A DNA stretch of 32,942 nt from DATLOJ01 sp035536315 (GTDB lineage Bacteria > Actinomycetota > CADDZG01 > JAHWKV01): NCBI GenBank assembly GCA_035536315.1, contig DATLOJ010000025.1:1-32942 (forward strand), given 5' to 3'. This document shows, piece after piece, positions 29,493-32,942 of the stretch (position 1 is the first letter of the stretch; each line of letters begins with the position of its first letter). Both the position numbers and the translations under genes were made by a program. The notes under the pieces are model-generated. The model did not search any database. It had not been told where the DNA came from and saw only the letters and a list, made by a program, of their open reading frames with translations.

Positions 29493-31475
29493 GTGGACGT
29501 GACCAGCCGGACCGAGCCCGTCCCTTCACCGATGGCCAACTCAGATTCGGATTCGTCACCTGGTGTGGCGCACCGCATAGTCGTCATCGGTCGTGATCCG
29601 TTCCTGGTCTATCTGCTGAGGCGCAACATGCCCGACGCCCAGGTGCTGGAGGTCGAGGATCCAGACGAGGTCAAGGAGGCCCTCGAGGAGGGCGTAGACC
29701 TGGTCCTGGCGGATCTCAGCCTTCCTGTGTCGGCCCGCCTTCCGGCGAACGTGAAGTCCATCGGCATCGTTGATTCAAGAGCGTCTCGAATGGCCCTTGC
29801 CCGTCCCACCGACGGCGTTCTGGTCAGACCATTCCTTCCCGATGAGCTCTACTCATCGGTGAGACAGGCCCTCGGCCTTGGCGTACGACGGGATTCGATG
29901 ACCAGCCCCTCCTTGAATCGTGCTCTCAGGTGGCTTGCCCTCGCAAGGGTCATTTCTATTGCAGTGGCCGTGGCGATCGAGCTCGGCGGTGAGACGCCTT
30001 CGACGATGAGATCGGTGATTTTTGCGATCAGCTTCTTATACGTAGCTATTCGATTGATCCCCGGCCCGGACTCTGCAGGAGGGGCCTGGGCCGACATCCT
30101 ATTTGCATCCAGCCTCGTTCTGGCCACCGATGGAATCACGAGCAACTACGTGGGATTCGCTTTTGTAGCAGCGGTAGGCGCAGGACTTGTTCTTGGACCA
30201 AGAGCCGGCATCATCGGCGGCCTTCTAGTTGCCACAGGATCCAGTTACTCCGTCGTTCAGCAGTGGGAGCAGGGGAATGCAGACGTACGGCAGCTGACGG
30301 GGTGGCTGCTGCTATTCCCACTCGCCGCTTTGACCGGCAACCTTGCTGCCAGAGTCTGGCGTGTGGGGGCTGGAGGGGGAGACCGTTTGCTGGAGGAAGC
30401 AAACAGAGTGCTCTCGACGCTGCACCGCATAGCGCGTGCCCTCCCCGGAGGGTTCGAGGTTCGCACGATTGCGGGAGCTGCGCTTCAGGGAATGCGAGAG
30501 ACAATCGGCGCGGAAGCGGGGGCCGTGCTCATCGGGGAGTCGGATGTAGGAGGGGTGGCCGGATCATTTGGCCTCCCCGCGAACGCAGAGGTCGTTTTGC
30601 GCCAGCACACAGAGGCCTTGATTGCCAAGGCGTCGGCGGCAGCCATGGTCCTCGACCCAGAACAGGTGCCGCCGCAACTCTCGGATGTGCTCGATCCCCA
30701 CAACTCGTGGCTTGTTGCCCCGCTCAAGGGTCAGGGCTCGATTCCTTTGGGCATCCTGCTTGCCGCCACTCGTAACGCATCCCGCCAGGACGAGAACTTG
30801 CTCTTTCTCGAGCACCTGGCAGGCGAGGTTGCGGTGCAGCTCGAGAACGCCAGGCTGTTTGCTCAGGTAAGGGACCTTTCCGTCGACGAGGAGCGGCGCA
30901 GAATCGCCGATGAGTTGCACGATGGGGTCGCGCAGCTTCTGACGCACGTTCGTATGGAGCTCGAGGCGCATGCGAGGCAGAGAATAGGGGCGGGGGAGTC
31001 TGATGAGGAGGCTCGCCGGCTAGCGTCGGTTGTCGAGAGAACTCTCGGTGAAGTGCGCTCGACCATTCTGGGGCTTCGATCGACCCTTTCTACTGAAGGA
31101 CTCGTCGGCTCACTCAGGTCATATCTTTCCGACTTGAACCAGCTCGGGGGGCCGGAAATTAGATTTCGGGCGCTGGGTGAATCCAACCTGGACCGCCGGG
31201 GGGAGGCGGAGCTGTTTCGCATAGTTCAAGAATCGGTTGCCTCGGTAATTCGAGTTCCGCAGGTCAGGGCCATCGACGTGACATTGCGTGCGTCAAAGCT
31301 CTCGACTCTTGCAGTGATTGCAATGAGTCCACCGCCGGCGGAGTCGAAGAACATTCGCCGAAGGACCGAGGAGCGAGCCCGTAGGATGGGCGCCAGAGTA
31401 ACCGCCGTAACTCATGAGGATGAGATGACGATCTCGATAGAGGTAGTTCAGGGGAAGGTGCGGGCCGACAAATGA
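29493..31475 (+). CDS. Membrane sensor kinase of the NarL type, degenerate ATPase domain
   Basis: The 660-residue protein has four parts. Residues about 27-127 look like a receiver fold (RIVVIGRDPFLVYLL, LVLADLSLP with Asp74, then GVLVRPFLPDEL) but lack the usual acidic pair. Residues about 145-288 hold five or six membrane helices. Residues about 300-455 resemble a GAF domain. Residues 463-660 are a HisKA_3 dimerisation domain with His476 (DEERRRIADELHDGVAQ) followed by an ATPase region that lacks the normal N-box Asn (FRIVQESVASVIRVPQ) and any DxGxG box. It therefore may not bind ATP normally. The GTG at 29493 is preceded by AAGGGTG. Its stop overlaps the partner regulator by four bases (ATGA). 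Confidence 0.88.
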   Translation: MDVTSRTEPVPSPMANSDSDSSPGVAHRIVVIGRDPFLVYLLRRNMPDAQVLEVEDPDEVKEALEEGVDLVLADLSLPVSARLPANVKSIGIVDSRASRMALARPTDGVLVRPFLPDELYSSVRQALGLGVRRDSMTSPSLNRALRWLALARVISIAVAVAIELGGETPSTMRSVIFAISFLYVAIRLIPGPDSAGGAWADILFASSLVLATDGITSNYVGFAFVAAVGAGLVLGPRAGIIGGLLVATGSSYSVVQQWEQGNADVRQLTGWLLLFPLAALTGNLAARVWRVGAGGGDRLLEEANRVLSTLHRIARALPGGFEVRTIAGAALQGMRETIGAEAGAVLIGESDVGGVAGSFGLPANAEVVLRQHTEALIAKASAAAMVLDPEQVPPQLSDVLDPHNSWLVAPLKGQGSIPLGILLAATRNASRQDENLLFLEHLAGEVAVQLENARLFAQVRDLSVDEERRRIADELHDGVAQLLTHVRMELEAHARQRIGAGESDEEARRLASVVERTLGEVRSTILGLRSTLSTEGLVGSLRSYLSDLNQLGGPEIRFRALGESNLDRRGEAELFRIVQESVASVIRVPQVRAIDVTLRASKLSTLAVIAMSPPPAESKNIRRRTEERARRMGARVTAVTHEDEMTISIEVVQGKVRADK

Positions 31476-32116
31476 CCAGAGTCGTTGTCGTCGAAGACCA
31501 TCTCCTCGTCCGGCAAAGCCTTATTCGCACACTCACAGAGGAGCTGGGCTTTGAGGTTGTCGGAGAGGCGGGCCGGGGAGATGAGGCGATCGAAGTGATC
31601 ACTAGGGAGAAGCCTGACATTGCCCTGCTGGATATTGCGATTCCTGGCGGAGACGGGCTCAGCGTCGCCTCGCAGATATCAAAAGCTCTTCCCGAGATAA
31701 GGCTCGTTTTCCTAACCATGCATGATGACGATTCGAGCGTACGGAGAGCCGTTTCTCTTGGCGCAGCAGGATTTCTTCCAAAAACCGCTTCTACCGAGGA
31801 GGTCGTTCAAGCGCTTCAAGCAATCGCCGCAGGCGGTTCTTATCTGAGCCCCGGGATTGCCAAAAGGGTGCTCGCTTTTACTGAGGGCACCGGAAGCCAT
31901 ACCGGGCGGCTGACCGACCGCGAACTCGAAATCCTTGCGCTACTGGCTCAAGGCAGAAGGCCTCAAGAACTTGCAGACGAGATATTCGTCTCGATAAAGA
32001 CCGTGAAGAATCACCTGACGAGTATCTACGCGAAACTCGGAGTCGAAACAGCGGCGCAGGCTGTGGCAGAGGCATACCGGCAGGGACTGGTTCCAAGAAC
32101 AAGCGCTTCGAGCTAG
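31472..32116 (+). CDS. NarL/FixJ-family response regulator, partner of the kinase
   Basis: The 214-residue regulator has a receiver with Glu8/Asp9, phosphoacceptor Asp54 (IALLDIAIPGGDG), Thr in FLTMHDD and Lys in FLPKTAS, then a LuxR-type helix-turn-helix (LTDRELEILALLAQGRRPQELA to VKNHLTSIYAKLG). It overlaps the kinase gene by four bases and so is translationally coupled to it. Its receiver looks intact, in contrast with the kinase ATPase region. Targets are unknown. Confidence 0.95.
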   Translation: MTRVVVVEDHLLVRQSLIRTLTEELGFEVVGEAGRGDEAIEVITREKPDIALLDIAIPGGDGLSVASQISKALPEIRLVFLTMHDDDSSVRRAVSLGAAGFLPKTASTEEVVQALQAIAAGGSYLSPGIAKRVLAFTEGTGSHTGRLTDRELEILALLAQGRRPQELADEIFVSIKTVKNHLTSIYAKLGVETAAQAVAEAYRQGLVPRTSASS

Positions 32117-32154
32117 GCCTTCGGGAATTCCTGCGCGGCTTTTACCCTGAGCCG

Positions 32155-32901
32155 TTAGGCCGCGTTCACGATCTCTACGATCCTGCCCCTTAGAGCAGCG
32201 AGGGATTGGGAGCCATGGAAGGGAATCGAGCCAAAGGTGAAGACGCCGCCGTCCTCTGCACCGATCCAGTAGCCGTCGAACCCGGGGGCGGTCATGCCGG
32301 ACGCGGGGGCCCGAATTTCCTGACCACCCATCGATCCATAGAAAGGCGCATCACCGAAGGTGAAGATTCCTGCATCGCCGCCGTTCAGCCAGTACCCCTC
32401 ACCCGTGGGTGTTGCCCAGCCGCCCGTCACCGGGGACCGAAGGGGCTTAGCCCCCATGCTGCCGTGGAACGGCGCGTTCCCGAACGTGAACACTCCGCCG
32501 TCTTCCGCGATCAGCCAGTAACCACCGCCGTTGGGGGTTGGGATGATGGCTACCACTGGGGCTGCGAGCGGCTGCCCCCCAAGGCTTCCGAAGTAGCCGG
32601 CGTCACCAAAGGAGAAAACGCCGCCGTCTGCACCCACCAACCAGTACCCGCGTCCTGAGGGAGTTGAGGCAATGTCTACGATCTCACCGGACAACCCAGC
32701 GCCGTTCATGCTTCCGTAAAAGCCGCCGTCTCCGAACGCGAACACCCCACCGTCTTTGCCGGCCAGCCAGTAGCCACGTGCATCGGGCTTCGCTGCCATG
32801 CCGCTTATTGGAGCGGCAAGCGCGATCTCGGCTGCCGATCCATAGAACTGCGCCGATCCGTGACTGAAGACGCCTCCGTCCTCACCGGTGAGCCAGTAGC
32901 C
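32155..32901 (-). repeat. Six tandem 126-bp coding repeats
   Basis: Read on the minus strand, repeat units begin with a Gly-Tyr-Trp codon triplet whose first base is at 32901, 32775, 32649, 32523, 32397 and 32274. The first four spacings are exactly 126 bases and the fifth is 123. The bases between units are diverged while the protein motif is kept, which suggests an old duplication under protein-level constraint. Confidence 0.9.
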
Positions 32902-32942
32902 ACTTCGTCCATCTTCATCTGGGGCACCGTCACCATCGTCTG
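32155..32942 (-). CDS. GYWL/DGGVFxFGD repeat protein, partial (5' end beyond window)
   Basis: The visible 262 residues are the C-terminal part of a larger protein that continues past base 32942. An ATG at 32799 lies within a repeat and is not the true start, because the frame stays open to the edge. At the edge it encodes an Asp-rich linker (DDGDGAPDEDG) resembling calcium-binding loops. Six tandem units of about 42 residues follow, each with GYWLxGxDGGVFxFGDAxFYGS. The unit length fits blades of a beta-propeller. Similar repeats occur in exported actinobacterial proteins, so a surface role is likely; function is unknown. The protein ends shortly after the sixth unit (IVEIVNAA), 38 bases from the convergent regulator gene. 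Confidence 0.85.
   Translation of the reverse strand, partial: DDGDGAPDEDGRSGYWLTGEDGGVFSHGSAQFYGSAAEIALAAPISGMAAKPDARGYWLAGKDGGVFAFGDGGFYGSMNGAGLSGEIVDIASTPSGRGYWLVGADGGVFSFGDAGYFGSLGGQPLAAPVVAIIPTPNGGGYWLIAEDGGVFTFGNAPFHGSMGAKPLRSPVTGGWATPTGEGYWLNGGDAGIFTFGDAPFYGSMGGQEIRAPASGMTAPGFDGYWIGAEDGGVFTFGSIPFHGSQSLAALRGRIVEIVNAA

Noticed and set aside
32155..32942. CRISPR array or DNA-level satellite
   Set aside because: The 126-base periodicity is protein coding; the nucleotide sequence diverges between units while the amino acid motif is kept.

Overview
The window is a gene-dense, fairly high-GC bacterial segment that most resembles an uncultured member of the Actinomycetota. Support comes from the Hsp65-like GroEL tail, a caa3-type oxidase with a separate subunit IV and CtaG, a WS/DGAT acyltransferase, an IdsA-like prenyl synthase, a standalone 5'-3' exonuclease, many GTG/TTG starts with 1-4 base stop/start overlaps, and a GYWL...DGGVFxFGD repeat protein of a kind I associate with Acidimicrobiia-like lineages. 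The class-level placement is inference only. No tRNA, rRNA, CRISPR array, insertion sequence or phage gene is visible.

Layout. Bases 1-1818 hold groEL with a CIRCE operator and a strong terminator. Bases 1838-4240 hold a sugar-N-methyltransferase-like gene, a small HTH gene divergent from a DUF3887-like protein, a small zinc-ribbon protein, and an apparently untranslated structured stretch ending in a rho-independent terminator. Bases 4249-15040 form a respiratory-oxidase island. A minus-strand operon (Tat-exported thioredoxin-like protein, prenyl diphosphate synthase, cupredoxin lipoprotein) diverges from a plus-strand operon: ctaC (with cytochrome c domain), ctaD, ctaE, ctaF, ctaG, a membrane protein with two cupredoxin domains, a CtaA-CtaB fusion and a TlpA-like lipoprotein. 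Bases 15238-16910 hold an ABC-2 exporter pair on the minus strand. Bases 16968-19773 are a tightly coupled operon of larE, a NIL-domain protein, a CvpA-CAP fusion and an SDR. Bases 19829-26844 hold an orphan NarL-type regulator, two MFS transporters, a WS/DGAT acyltransferase, a PGPGW-type membrane protein, glpX and a 5'-3' exonuclease. Bases 26807-29416 are a minus-strand zinc/manganese ABC uptake operon. Bases 29493-32116 are a two-component pair whose kinase looks degenerate. From 32155 to the window edge is a partial repeat protein.

The most coherent system is the oxidase island. One neighbourhood encodes the caa3 core (I-IV), heme A synthesis as a single fused polypeptide, a possible source of farnesyl diphosphate for that synthesis, the copper assembly factor CtaG, three predicted type-1 copper domains in two proteins, and two exported thiol-redox proteins. 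The least usual parts are the CtaA-CtaB fusion, whose C-terminal tail resembles the transmembrane hairpin of subunit II, and the tandem cupredoxin membrane protein. Other unusual items are the unassigned structured RNA candidate near 4021-4240, a 23-bp perfect inverted repeat shared by bases 1-23 and 15024-15046, the kinase lacking recognisable ATP-binding boxes, and the CvpA-CAP fusion.
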